From: Streptomyces soli
Lineage (GTDB): Bacteria; Actinomycetota; Actinomycetes; Streptomycetales; Streptomycetaceae
DNA: 45,683 bases
Direction of reading: 5' to 3'
Assembly: GCF_003999195.1 (NCBI RefSeq)
Contig: NZ_RJVR01000244.1
Coordinates: forward strand, 1 to 45,683
Each line of letters starts with the position of its first letter. The first letter of the stretch is position 1. Of the stretch, positions 32,313 through 40,575 are shown in pieces. The notes under the pieces are model-generated. The model worked only from the letters and a program-made list of their open reading frames with translations. It was not told the origin of the DNA and did not search any database. The position numbers and the translations under genes were made by a program.

Positions 32313-33215
32313 ATGCGCCACCTTCTGCCGGTAGCAGCGGCGTCCGCCGCTTCACTTGCCGTTCTCACGGCCTGCGGCTCCAGCTCGGGCTCCAGCACGG
32401 CAACAAACGCCGCAGCAACCGCAGCCCCGGTGTCGGCCGCCTGCAAGCAGCTGCAGACCACGTACCCGACGCTCAAGGGCAAGTCGTTCACGAACGCGAT
32501 CAACCCGCACACGCCGGGATACGAGGCGCTCGATCCCAACGATCCGAGCAAGTACGTCGGATTCGACATCGATCTCGGCACCGCTCTCGGCGACTGTCTG
32601 GGCTTCAAGCTGAACTACAAGGCAGTGGCCTTCCCGGCGCTGCTGACCACGCTGCAGAGCGGCCAGGCCGACCTCGTCATCTCCGACATCTACGCCACCT
32701 CCGAGCGTGCCAAGGCGGCGGACTTCGTCACCTACTCCAAGGTCTTCGACGGGGTGCTGGTGCGCAAGGGCAACCCGAAGAAGCTCACGGGCATCAACAC
32801 CTCCCTGTGCGGGTCCACCGCCGCGCTCAACACCGGCTTCGTCGAGGTGCCGCTCGTCCAGAACCTCGCCAGTGCGTGCAAGGCCGCCGGCCGTCCCGCT
32901 CCGCAGGTGCAGCTGTACGACAACAACGCCCAGTGCATCCAGGTGATCCTCGCCGGCCGGGCGGACACCTACATCAATGACGTCAACACCGTGGACCAGG
33001 CGGTCAAAGCGAACCCGAATAGCCTGGGCAAGGCGACCGCCGTGACGCTGCCCTACTCCATCGGCATCGCCGTGCCGAAGGGCAAGACCCAGTTCCGCGA
33101 CGCCATCAAGGCCGCGGTCACCGAGGTCCAGAAGAACGGCACGGAGACGAAGCTGCTCAAGAAGTGGTCGCTTCAGACGGGCACTCTGGAGGCACCGAAG
33201 CTGGTGACCGGCTGA
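32313..33215 (+). CDS. Amino-acid-type ABC substrate-binding lipoprotein
   Basis: The 300-residue protein has a Sec signal and lipobox (LTAC, Cys21), followed by a Ser/Thr/Ala linker. The family 3 solute-binding fold shows YVGFDIDLGTALGDCLGFKLNY, SGQADLVISDIYATSERAKAADFV (the ligand-binding segment), and AGRADTYINDVNTVDQAV. This is the type that binds polar amino acids, opines or small amides. It is coupled by a one-base overlap to the fused permease-ATPase gene, and the two downstream enzyme genes suggest a nitrogen-containing substrate. GAGGAAC precedes the ATG. Confidence 0.9.
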   Translation: MRHLLPVAAASAASLAVLTACGSSSGSSTATNAAATAAPVSAACKQLQTTYPTLKGKSFTNAINPHTPGYEALDPNDPSKYVGFDIDLGTALGDCLGFKLNYKAVAFPALLTTLQSGQADLVISDIYATSERAKAADFVTYSKVFDGVLVRKGNPKKLTGINTSLCGSTAALNTGFVEVPLVQNLASACKAAGRPAPQVQLYDNNAQCIQVILAGRADTYINDVNTVDQAVKANPNSLGKATAVTLPYSIGIAVPKGKTQFRDAIKAAVTEVQKNGTETKLLKKWSLQTGTLEAPKLVTG

Positions 33216-34819
33216 TGTCCGGCTTCCTTCACTACCTGGAGATGCCGTATCTGCTGCAGGGCATCCTCATCACCCTGCAGCTGACGGCGCTGGGGCTGCT
33301 CGGCGGTCTGGTGCTGGGCTTCGCGCTGGCGAGCATGCAGCTGTCCAGGCACAAGGCGCTGTCCGGGGTGGCGCGCGGGTACACGATCATCTTCCGGGGC
33401 ACCCCGCTGATCCTGCAGCTGGTCTTCGCCTACGACGCCCTGCCGCACGCCGGTCTGATGCTCAGTCCGATGATGGCGGCCGGGCTCGCGCTCGCGGCCA
33501 ACGAGGCCACCTTCATCGCGGAAGTCTTCCGGTCCGGCGTGCTCGGGGTGGACAAGGGCCAGGTGACCGCCGGCCAGGCGCTCGGCATGACGCCGGTCGT
33601 GATCATGCGGCGCGTCGTCGCTCCGCAGGCGATACGTCTCATGGTCCCGGCTCTCGGCAACGAAGCCGTGACGACGCTCAAGAACTCCTCGCTCGCGTCC
33701 TTCATCGCCGTCCAGGAACTGACCCTACGCAGCACCCAGCTCGCCTCGTCCACCTTCGACTTCTTCTCGATCTTCTGCGCGTCCGGGGTCATGTATCTCG
33801 CCCTCACCGGAGCCATCAGCGCCATACAGCTGGCGGCCGAGCGCGCGCTGGACCTGGACCGTCCCGCGTCCCGGTCGTGGGCGGCCCGGCTGCTGCCGAT
33901 CCGCCGGCCGGTCACGCCGACTGTGGCGAAGGACGCCGGTGCCGCGGCGCCCGCCGAGGCCGAGGAACTGTGGCTGCCGCCGACCCCGCCCGAGCCGTGG
34001 GAACGGCAAGCCCGCGCCGCGGCGCTCGACGGCGCTGCGGCGGCCGTAGAGGTCCGCGACCTGCACAAGCGGTACGGGGAGCACGTCGTACTCGACGGGC
34101 TGGACATGACCGTACGGACCGGCGAGGTCGTCGCCCTGCTCGGCCCCAGCGGGTCCGGCAAGAGCACGCTGCTGCGTGGCATCAACCACCTGGAGGACGT
34201 GGAGTCGGGGGCGGTCCTGATCGCGGGCCGCCGTATCGGCTACACCGGCGACGGCAGGCCGCTCTCCCCCGCGAAGGTCGCCGGGGCCCGCGCGGAGGCC
34301 GGGGTCGGCATGGTCTTCCAGCACTTCAATCTCTTCAGCCACCTCACCGCCCGTGAGAACGTGGCGGGACCGCTGCGGTGGGTACACGGGATGCTTGCCG
34401 CGGAGGCGGCACGCAGGGCGGACGAGCTGCTGGAGCGGGTCGGTCTGGCCCATCGGGCGGACGCCCTGCCGCGGCACCTGTCGGGCGGTCAGCAGCAGCG
34501 CGTGGCCATCGCCCGGGCGCTCGCGCCCAACCCCCGGGTGCTGCTGCTCGACGAGCCGACGTCGGCCCTCGACCCGGAACTCATCCACGAAGTGCTCGAA
34601 GTGATCCGCGGGCTCGCCCGCGAGGACGGGCTGACCATGCTCATCGCCACCCATCAGCTGCGCTTCGCCCAGGAGGTCGCCGACCGGGTCGTGTTCATGA
34701 GCAACGGGTCCGTCACCGAGGAGGGGCCCGCCGAGGAGATCCTCACCCGTCCCAAGCACCCGGCCACCGCCCGGTTCCTGCGGATCATGGGCGCGGAAAG
34801 CGTTGGAGAGGTCGCATGA
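33215..34819 (+). CDS. Fused ABC permease-ATPase for amino-acid-type substrate
   Basis: The 534-residue polypeptide joins two proteins that are usually separate. Residues about 1-210 are an amino-acid-type permease with hydrophobic segments and an EAA loop (ALGMTPVVIMRRVVAPQAIRL). A Pro/Ala-rich linker spans about 215-270, and an ATPase follows: Walker A GPSGSGKST at about 310-318, signature LSGGQQQRVAIARAL at about 421, Walker B VLLLDEPTSALD at about 441, and the H-loop in IATHQLRF. The dimeric transporter would form from two identical chains. It overlaps the binding protein gene by one base and RidA by 4 nt. Confidence 0.92.
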   Translation: MSGFLHYLEMPYLLQGILITLQLTALGLLGGLVLGFALASMQLSRHKALSGVARGYTIIFRGTPLILQLVFAYDALPHAGLMLSPMMAAGLALAANEATFIAEVFRSGVLGVDKGQVTAGQALGMTPVVIMRRVVAPQAIRLMVPALGNEAVTTLKNSSLASFIAVQELTLRSTQLASSTFDFFSIFCASGVMYLALTGAISAIQLAAERALDLDRPASRSWAARLLPIRRPVTPTVAKDAGAAAPAEAEELWLPPTPPEPWERQARAAALDGAAAAVEVRDLHKRYGEHVVLDGLDMTVRTGEVVALLGPSGSGKSTLLRGINHLEDVESGAVLIAGRRIGYTGDGRPLSPAKVAGARAEAGVGMVFQHFNLFSHLTARENVAGPLRWVHGMLAAEAARRADELLERVGLAHRADALPRHLSGGQQQRVAIARALAPNPRVLLLDEPTSALDPELIHEVLEVIRGLAREDGLTMLIATHQLRFAQEVADRVVFMSNGSVTEEGPAEEILTRPKHPATARFLRIMGAESVGEVA

Positions 34820-35226
34820 CAGAGAAAGAGACCTTCGTCTTCTCGGCCGAGGACGGGGTGCCGCCGCAGGTGGGCCCGTTCGCGCACGCGACCCGCTTCG
34901 GATCGCTGGTCTTCGTCACCGGGCAGATGCCCACCGACCCGGCGACAGGCCGGTTGGTGGAGGGCGGAGTGGTCGCCCAGGCGGAGCAGGTGCGCCGCAA
35001 TCTGGTGGCGGTACTCCGGCAGTTCGCCCTCACGCTCGACGACGTGCTGATGGTCCGGGTCTACCTGACCGACTTCGATGACTTCGGCGTCTTCAACAAG
35101 GCCTACGAAACCTGGTTCGGCGGCCCCCTGCCGAGCCGCACATGCGTCGGCGTCACCGGGCTGGCCGTGGGCGCCGACATCGAGATTGACCTGATTGCCG
35201 GAATACCGGAGAGGAACGAGTCGTGA
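34816..35226 (+). CDS. RidA-family (YjgF/UK114) protein
   Basis: The 136-residue protein has the RidA layout: FVTGQMPTDPATGRLV, QAEQVRRNLVAVLRQFALTLDDVLMVRVYLTDFDDFGVFNKAY, and PSRTCVGVTGLAVGADIEIDLIA, with the conserved Arg of the PSRT segment, which binds carboxylates. RidA hydrolyses reactive enamine/imine intermediates of amino-acid metabolism. Subgroup members in catabolic operons can act as specific deaminases. Its position between transporter and amidase suggests it handles an imine or iminium product of the imported compound. Confidence 0.9.
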   Translation: MTEKETFVFSAEDGVPPQVGPFAHATRFGSLVFVTGQMPTDPATGRLVEGGVVAQAEQVRRNLVAVLRQFALTLDDVLMVRVYLTDFDDFGVFNKAYETWFGGPLPSRTCVGVTGLAVGADIEIDLIAGIPERNES

Positions 35227-36338
35227 GCATGCCCCTCCTTCAGCCCCACGAGGGACCCATCCCTGGCCGGCACTACCTGGCGTCGACCGTCGAAACGGTC
35301 ACCTGGGGATGGCTGCCCACCGAGGGCGCCACACAGATCGCCGAGATGGGCTCCGGGGAGACGATCACCGTGGACACCGTCTCCCACGAGGGCATCGTGG
35401 AGGACCACGGCAGGGATCCCCGGACCTTCTTCGGACAGTTCGGGGTCGGCCCCGACGACGTGTTGCGCGACGCCGTCGACATTGCGGCCGATTTCCCCGT
35501 CCGCGACGCAGGTGCCGACGGTCCTCATGTCGTCACCGGGCCGATCGCGGTCAGCGGGGCCAGGCCCGGCGACATACTGAAGATCGACTTCCTGGAGCTC
35601 GTGCCGCGAGCGCCGTACGGCATCATCTCGAGCAGACACGGTTACGGCGCCCTGGCCGGCGAGCTCCCGCCGCTGCCGTACGCCGGCTTCGAGCCCGATC
35701 CCAGCGACCCGGAGAAGGCCGGCCACGTCTCCAAGTTCTGCCGGGCCTCGGCGGACTTCACGGGGAGCCTGGCGGTGCCGGGCGGCCGGGAGCTGCGCTT
35801 TCCCCTCGCGCCGTTCCTCGGGCTCATCGGGGTGACGCCCAGTGGTGCCACTGCGCTCAACTCCGTGCCGCCCGGGCCGTTCGGCGGCAACATGGACGTC
35901 AAGGACCTCGTCGCGGGCACCAGCCTGTACCTGCCGGTGCAGGTGGACGGCGCCGGGCTGTTCATGGGAGACCCGCACTACGCCCAAGGGCACGGCGAGG
36001 TGGCTCTCACCGCGCTGGAGGCCCCGCTGCGCGCGACCCTGCGTGCGACGGTGCTGCCGGCGGAAGAAAGCCGCGCTCTGCTGGGGCGGCTGCAGCGGCC
36101 CTTCGGCGAGACCTCGGAGCACTGGCTCGCGCTCGGCCTGCACCGCGACCTCAACGAGGCGTTCCGCGAGGCGGTCCGCGAGGCCCTGCGCGTACTTGCC
36201 GATCTGTACCAGGTGCCGGCGGACGACGGCTACGCCTATCTCAGTGCCGCCGCGGACTTCGTGGTGACCCAGGTGGTGGACGACGTCAAGGGCGTCCACT
36301 GCCTCATCCGTAAGAGCGACTTCGCCGCGTGGACATGA
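35223..36338 (+). CDS. Acetamidase/formamidase family amidohydrolase
   Basis: The 371-residue enzyme belongs to the FmdA/AmdA family: VTWGWLPTEGATQ, GSGETITVDTVSHEGI, VTGPIAVSGARPGDILKIDFLEL, PPGPFGGNMDVKDL (the metal-binding region) and a C-terminal VVDDVKGVHCLIRK. It hydrolyses formamide, acetamide or related amides to ammonia and an acid. The GTG start overlaps the RidA stop (GTGA). With a dedicated amino-acid-type transporter, the true substrate may be an N-formyl or amide-bearing amino-acid derivative (inference). Confidence 0.88.
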   Translation: MSMPLLQPHEGPIPGRHYLASTVETVTWGWLPTEGATQIAEMGSGETITVDTVSHEGIVEDHGRDPRTFFGQFGVGPDDVLRDAVDIAADFPVRDAGADGPHVVTGPIAVSGARPGDILKIDFLELVPRAPYGIISSRHGYGALAGELPPLPYAGFEPDPSDPEKAGHVSKFCRASADFTGSLAVPGGRELRFPLAPFLGLIGVTPSGATALNSVPPGPFGGNMDVKDLVAGTSLYLPVQVDGAGLFMGDPHYAQGHGEVALTALEAPLRATLRATVLPAEESRALLGRLQRPFGETSEHWLALGLHRDLNEAFREAVREALRVLADLYQVPADDGYAYLSAAADFVVTQVVDDVKGVHCLIRKSDFAAWT

Positions 36339-36441
36339 TCGGAAAAGACTCTCGGTGCCCGCCCCGGCCCGGGGTGAAGCCCGGACCCGCGGTGAACGGG
36401 CCCTGTACGCTGACTGCACAGTGGCCAAGGAGGTAAAGGAC

Positions 36442-37158
36442 ATGGGAGTGGCGAAGGTGCCGCCGCTGCGCACCCGTGTCCGCAGCGTAAGCGACGCGCT
36501 CGTCGCCCACCTGGAGCAGATGATCGCGCTGGGCGAACTCGCCCCGGGTGACAGGTTGCCGCCGGAGCGCGAACTGGCCGAGTCGCTGTCGGTGTCGCGG
36601 ACCTCGCTCCGGGAGGCCCTGCACAAGCTGGAGGACAAGCACCTCATCGAGCGACGGCAGGGCAAGGGCACCGTGGTGCTGGCGCCGCCCACGCAGGTCA
36701 ATGATCTCTACGCCAGGCTGGCCGAGTTGGGCGAGGCCGACCGGGAGCTGGCGAATGTGGCCGAGCTGCGGACGGTCATCGAGCCGAAGATCGCCGAGTT
36801 CGCGGCACTGCGCGCCACCAGCGCGGATCTACTGCAGTTGGACGACATCCTGCACGCCACGGACGAGAACCTGCTGGGCGCCAAGTCGCTGGAGCTGGAC
36901 ATCCAGTTCCATCTGACCCTGGCCCGGGCGAGCCACAATCCGCTGCTCACCGCGTTGAGCACGATGGTCAGTTCATGGACCACCCCGGTACGCAAGGACT
37001 CCCACAGCACGCGGGAGGGACGTCGGTCGTCCCTGGCCGGCCACCGGGCGATCCGTGACGCGCTTCAGGCCCGTGATCCGGCGGCAGCGGCCGAGGCCAT
37101 GACCATGCATCTCGCCGATGTCGACCAGTTGATCCGGCGCACGCGCCACCAGGCCTGA
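36442..37158 (+). CDS. FadR/GntR-family (FCD) regulator
   Basis: The 238-residue protein has a GntR winged helix (DALVAHLEQMIALGELAPGDRLPPERELAESLSVSR in two blocks: DALVAHLEQMIALGELAPGD and RLPPERELAESLSVSR, then TSLREALHKLEDKHLIERRQGKGT) and an FCD domain with ELDIQFHLTLARASHNPLL and GHRAIRDALQARD. AAGGAGG is 8 nt before the ATG. It is separated from the amidase gene by about 100 nt and likely controls the upstream operon through the TGGT-N3-ACCA site at 32257. The inducer is probably the transported compound or its acid product. Confidence 0.88.
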   Translation: MGVAKVPPLRTRVRSVSDALVAHLEQMIALGELAPGDRLPPERELAESLSVSRTSLREALHKLEDKHLIERRQGKGTVVLAPPTQVNDLYARLAELGEADRELANVAELRTVIEPKIAEFAALRATSADLLQLDDILHATDENLLGAKSLELDIQFHLTLARASHNPLLTALSTMVSSWTTPVRKDSHSTREGRRSSLAGHRAIRDALQARDPAAAAEAMTMHLADVDQLIRRTRHQA

Positions 37159-37169
37159 CCTTCTCAGAT

Positions 37170-37185
37170 CTCCCCTTAAAGGGAG
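37170..37185. terminator. CTCCC-CTTAAA-GGGAG hairpin
   Basis: A short 5-bp stem with a 6-nt AT-rich loop lies just after the FadR gene stop codon. It may be a weak terminator or an operator-like palindrome. Confidence 0.4.
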
Positions 37186-37193
37186 GCCAGTAG

Positions 37194-37668
37194 GTGAAGC
37201 CCTTGCCCCAGCCGTGATGCTCACCGGTGCCGTGCTCACCGGCATGTTCGTCACCGGTTGCGCCCACGGCACCCCGGCCGGCAAGCCCTCTGCCGTGCCG
37301 TCGCAGGTGGCGAGCACGGCGGAAACGGCGTCCGCGGCTGCCCCACGAGTACGTCGCTGCCGCTGCCCAAGGAGTTCCCGGCGACCCTGCCGGTCCCCGA
37401 ACGCGCCACCGTCACGTCCGTGGAGCACAGCTCGGGCAATCGCTTGGTCGTCAACACGGTGGTGCACGGCGGTTTCCGGGCCGCCCTGTCCTTCATGCAG
37501 CAGCGGCTACCCAAGGCCGGGTACACGCCCGCGGAGGGCGAGGTGGAGACGTACGACGCCGAGTCGAACTTCTCCTCCGCGACCGTCGCGGGGCGCTGGA
37601 CGCTGCGTGCGGTGCCCGGGTGTCCCGACGCGGTGTATCTGACCTACCTGACGTCTCGGAAATCCTGA
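37194..37668 (+). pseudogene. Lipoprotein with two one-base frameshifts
   Basis: Three consecutive frames make one lipoprotein. A VKPLP-like n-region starts at GTG 37194. In the next frame follows VMLTGAVLTGMFVTGCAHG with lipobox VTGC and an Ala-rich linker (about 37214-37345). In a third frame comes TSLPLPKEFPATLPVPE, ERATVTSVEHSSGN, FMQQRLPKAGYTPAEGE and a stop at 37666-37668. Each shift equals one missing base and each falls in a CCCC run (37206-37209 and about 37342-37345). Both may be undercalled homopolymers in the assembly; if so the gene is intact and encodes a secreted lipoprotein of about 158 residues with no known family. Confidence 0.65.
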
Positions 37669-37692
37669 CGTCACGTCACGTCACGTCACGTC
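37668..37692 (+). repeat. (ACGTC)5 pentamer repeat
   Basis: Five exact ACGTC units start on the last base of the lipoprotein stop codon. It is a short tandem repeat likely to vary by slippage. Confidence 0.75.
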
Positions 37693-37700
37693 AAACGCTA

Positions 37701-37735
37701 CGGCCGGCCCTCCCGATCCCTGGGTGGGCCGGCCG
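37701..37735. terminator. Strong bidirectional terminator
   Basis: CGGCCGGCCC (37701-37710) pairs perfectly with GGGCCGGCCG (37726-37735), and CCC/GGG (37712-37714 and 37722-37724) extend the stem inside. It can end transcription from both the lipoprotein gene and the reverse-strand gene at 38039. Confidence 0.8.
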
Positions 37736-38038
37736 TCGGCGCGTGACGTACGTCGCTCCGCCGCGGCGGGCATAAGCCGGTCACCGCGGTGGCCTTCTCG
37801 GCCCGGACCGCGGACTGGATCGGCTTCGATGTCTGGACCGCGGCGGCGGTCACGGGCGCCGCCGGGGTTCGCCGACCTGGTCGCCCACGAGGTGGGCACC
37901 GAGCGTGTGGTCCACTCCCTTGAAGTGCGGCACACCGACGGCGCCTGCCGACGCCGCTGCGGTGGCGAGCCGCGACGTGCTGGGGATGGCGGAACACGAA
38001 CTCGGCCAACGGGCAGCAATCCCGCGCACTGCGCAGCG
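37736..38038. other. Gap, no gene recognised
   Basis: Reading frames are open in both directions but none has a family signature or a ribosome-binding site. The stretch separates the lipoprotein terminator from the 3' end of the spermidine-synthase-like gene. Confidence 0.4.
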
Positions 38039-38779
38039 TCACAAGTGCCTGAGGTCAGTGCTCGCTCCCTTCCTCGCCACATAGACGGTGTTGGCCGCGG
38101 TTCCCCCCTGCAGCGGATTGTCGAAGTCGACGACGTGGGCTTCCGATTCCACGAAGACCTCCGCGAGCACGGAGTTGAACTGATCGTCCGGTGCATCGTT
38201 CGACCACAGAGCGAAGACACCGTCAGGATGGAGACGTTCGGCAAGAACGCGCAGCCCGGCAGGCTGGTAGAGCGCCGTGTGACGGGGGTCCAGCACATGG
38301 CGCGGCGAATGGTCGACATCCAGCAGGATGGCGTGGAAACGACGGTCCGGTGTCTGGGGATCCAGACCACAAGAATCGCCGACCATCGCGAAGAAATCGC
38401 CTTGGACCAGTCGGCAGCGAGAGTCCGACGCCATCCGAGCACCCAGCGGTACCAACCCACGCTCATGCCACTCGATCACTTCGCCAAGCGCCTCGACCAC
38501 GACCAGCGAGCGCACACGCGGGTCGTCCAACGCCGCCTGAGCGGTGTAACCGAGACCGAGACCGCCCACGGCGACGTCCAGTTCGTCGCTCGGAAGTTCC
38601 GCCAGGCCGAGACGGGTGAGCGCGATCTCTCCCGCCGTGAAGAGGCTGGACATCAAGAACTCGTCACCGAGCTTCACCTCGTACACATCGTCGCCCGACG
38701 CCGGGTCCCGTCGACGCCGCAGACTGATGTCGCCCATCGATGTCGGGCGCCAGTCGATCTCCTCGAAACGCGCGCTCAT
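38039..38779 (-). CDS. Spermidine-synthase-like methyltransferase-fold protein
   Basis: The 246-residue protein has the Rossmann-like fold of spermidine synthases without an N-terminal beta domain: DVAVGGLGLGYTAQAAL (glycine-rich loop), SLVVVEALGEVIEWHERGL (acidic end of beta-2), RCRLVQGDFFAMV, RRFHAILLDVDHSPRHVL (DVDHSP in place of the usual DxxDP), and GVFALWSNDAPDDQF. The last motif and the lack of a YxDxS-type segment place it in a subgroup of actinobacterial spermidine-synthase-like proteins with unknown activity. AGGGTGA precedes the ATG at 38779. Confidence 0.85.
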   Translation of the reverse strand: MSARFEEIDWRPTSMGDISLRRRRDPASGDDVYEVKLGDEFLMSSLFTAGEIALTRLGLAELPSDELDVAVGGLGLGYTAQAALDDPRVRSLVVVEALGEVIEWHERGLVPLGARMASDSRCRLVQGDFFAMVGDSCGLDPQTPDRRFHAILLDVDHSPRHVLDPRHTALYQPAGLRVLAERLHPDGVFALWSNDAPDDQFNSVLAEVFVESEAHVVDFDNPLQGGTAANTVYVARKGASTDLRHL

Positions 38780-38862
38780 CCGTTCACCCTTCTGCGTCAC
38801 CGGTGCCGACGAGTGGTGCGTCTGGGCGCTCCCTGGTCGAGGTGATGGTCCTCGTGTCGCCA

Positions 38863-39050
38863 CCTTCGACTGGCACTTCATCCAGCTGGGCATGCTGAAG
38901 CGTATGCCGCTCGGCGAAACCGCGCTCGTGATCGTCGCCGTCGCCTGTGTGGTGGCCTCCCACGACCTGGCCATCGGCGCCGTCGTGGCTGCATTGTCGT
39001 CGTAGTGATCCTCGCCAGGCTTGCCGCTTACGTCGCCAACGTCTCTGGAG
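38863..39050 (+). pseudogene. SulP-type sulfate permease fragment
   Basis: Forward frame RGDGPRVATFDWHFIQLGML and KRMPLGETALVIVAVACVVASHDLAIGAVV matches the segment between the last membrane helices of SulP permeases (LKRMP-SET-V--TV--VVATHNLAIGV-VGVL). A stop follows at 39003-39005, and a neighbouring frame continues with VILARLAAYVANVSG, which fits the helix end of the same family. Only about 60 codons remain. Confidence 0.55.
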
Positions 39051-39198
39051 GGCGGCCTACCGCTCGGACCGGGGGGTGGAGACCATGCCCTGGTCAGCCC
39101 CTGGACCAGCCGGCGCGCATCCCGCACCTCGCCTGTGCAGGACGGTGTCGGGAACCCTGCCCCAGCGTGGCCCTTCCGGCCCGACGCTATGCCGGGGA

Positions 39199-39549
39199 TC
39201 AGTGTGCTGTCCGCCGGGCGGCAGGTGCAGCCGGGCCCCTCGGCTCCACCGCGACAGAGACCGGACGGCTGCCGCCGGCAGCACCCGCCCCGCCCGCTTC
39301 CAGCACGACGCCGGAAGGAAGACCAGCATCCTGCCCGGATCGCAGGCCCAAGTCCGGTACATCGGCCACCAACTCCGACCACTCCGGGTCGACCTGCCCC
39401 GGGAGCATCCGGCTGTCCTGTCGCCACTGCAGGGCCACCGCCGCATAGATCGGCGGATCTGCCGCCAGAAGAACCGGTTCGCCATCGTTGCTGCCGGTGA
39501 TCTTGCGTCGCCGCCCGGTCGGGACCGCAGCCTCCTGCATCACTGTCAT
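39199..39549 (-). CDS. Hypothetical protein, weak support
   Basis: A reverse-strand frame of about 116 residues holds LLAADPPIYAAVALQWRQDSR and MLPGQVDPEWSELVADVP. This is a pattern I have seen in small streptomycete proteins of unknown function (D-IYAAL---W---GR-LPG--DPEW). The Ala/Gly/Pro-rich C-terminal half is unremarkable, and a ribosome-binding site is not obvious. It could also be a fragment of a longer gene. Confidence 0.35.
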   Translation of the reverse strand: MTVMQEAAVPTGRRRKITGSNDGEPVLLAADPPIYAAVALQWRQDSRMLPGQVDPEWSELVADVPDLGLRSGQDAGLPSGVVLEAGGAGAAGGSRPVSVAVEPRGPAAPAARRTAH

Positions 39550-39719
39550 CCCCGACCAACGACCCCACACCCGAAAAGGCAATCTTTCACGGACGCCTGT
39601 CACCCCACCGAGTGCAGAGTTCCTCGCCCTGACGCCTCAGGATCCCTTCGCACATATGAGCGACTTCATCTCTTGGCAACATTCACCGGCTGCCAGCCCA
39701 CCAAGTGTCTGTCCGGAGC

Positions 39720-39795
39720 CGTCACACCACCTCCCGCCCCGTGGGGGACCTTCGCGGTGAAGCTGGTGGGCTGCCTGGTGCTGGGGGGGTGGTAG
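39720..39795 (+). pseudogene. Possible CrcB fluoride-channel fragment
   Basis: The forward frame PPAPWGTFAVKLVGCLVLGGW and a stop resembles the first helix of CrcB/Fluc proteins (PWGT-AVN--G-FLLG). The Asn of AVN is Lys, and a run of seven G follows. Only about 24 codons; tentative. Confidence 0.3.
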
Positions 39796-39906
39796 CCGGC
39801 GCAGCAGGGTCAGTTCTGTTCCTCACAGGGATCGCTGGCTCCGGGGCTCCCACGAGCCGTCGGACGCCACACCGGCAACTTTGAGCCACACCTTTGCGCC
39901 ATCAAG

Positions 39907-39936
39907 TTGCTCTAGGCAAGCATTTAGCACTATACT
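39907..39936 (+). promoter_or_regulatory. Promoter of marR and MFS exporter
   Basis: TTGCTC (39907-39912), an 18-nt spacer and TATACT (39931-39936) make a good sigma-70 promoter; TATACT differs from consensus by one base. Initiation would be near 39943. A TTGC-N5-GCAA repeat overlaps the -35. Confidence 0.6.
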
Positions 39937-39954
39937 TGCGGGGCTCAAGCAAGT
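39934..39954. promoter_or_regulatory. MarR operator candidate ACTTGC-N9-GCAAGT
   Basis: ACTTGC (39934-39939) and GCAAGT (39949-39954) form a perfect inverted repeat that overlaps the -10 and transcription start. A second repeat, CTTG-N7-CAAG (39935-39948), lies inside it. MarR proteins usually bind such sites and block the polymerase. Confidence 0.6.
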
Positions 39955-40121
39955 TTCGGAGGGGGGAACAGGCGATCGACACGAGAACGACCCATGACCG
40001 CGGGAACAGGCCCCGTACCCCCGCCGGTACGAGCGGTGACACAGCCGCCCCCGGCACCGCTACCGGCACGAGCCCCGACAGGCTGACCGCAACGGAGGCG
40101 GCCGCCAGCCTGGGAGCCGAG

Positions 40122-40571
40122 ATGGTACGGCTCATGCGGCTGGTGTCAGCCTGGAAACACCTCACCAAGTACGAACCCGGCGGCGCGGATCGCCTACTGC
40201 TGGCCCGACTCGTGATGGACGGTCCACGGCGGGCCACCGATCTGGCCGCGGACACACTCCTCGATCTTTCGACGGTCAGCCGTCGGACCAGGTCCCTGGT
40301 GGACCGCGGCCTGGTCGAACGTCGGGCGGACCCGGAAGACGGGCGTGGCGCGCTGCTGACCGCCACCAGTGCCGGGTTCGCCGCCCTGGAGCAGTACCGG
40401 CGTGAGCGGGACTCCGAAGTCGCGGCCGTTATTCAGGGATGGCAGCCCGAGGACCGCTTCCAGCTCGTCCGGCTGTTGACGCATCTCAATGACGACTTGC
40501 TGGCACATCACAACGCGCGACACTGCCCAGGAGGTCACTCAGGGGTGTCGGCGGAGAACAGGGAGAAATAG
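40122..40571 (+). CDS. MarR-family regulator
   Basis: The 149-residue regulator has a winged helix: LLARLVMDGPRRATDLAADTLLDLSTVSRRTRSLVDRGLVERRADPEDGRGALLTAT, seen as LLARLVMDGPRRATDLAAD then LDLSTVSRRTRSLVDRGLV and DPEDGRGALLTAT. A helical dimer arm lies at both ends. The start is uncertain: ATG 40122 has GGGAG 5 nt upstream and gives normal MarR length. The frame is open upstream to a TTG at 39894, but this lies before the predicted promoter. It is followed 4 nt later by the exporter gene, which it probably represses together with itself. Confidence 0.8.
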   Translation: MVRLMRLVSAWKHLTKYEPGGADRLLLARLVMDGPRRATDLAADTLLDLSTVSRRTRSLVDRGLVERRADPEDGRGALLTATSAGFAALEQYRRERDSEVAAVIQGWQPEDRFQLVRLLTHLNDDLLAHHNARHCPGGHSGVSAENREK

Positions 40572-40575
40572 CACG

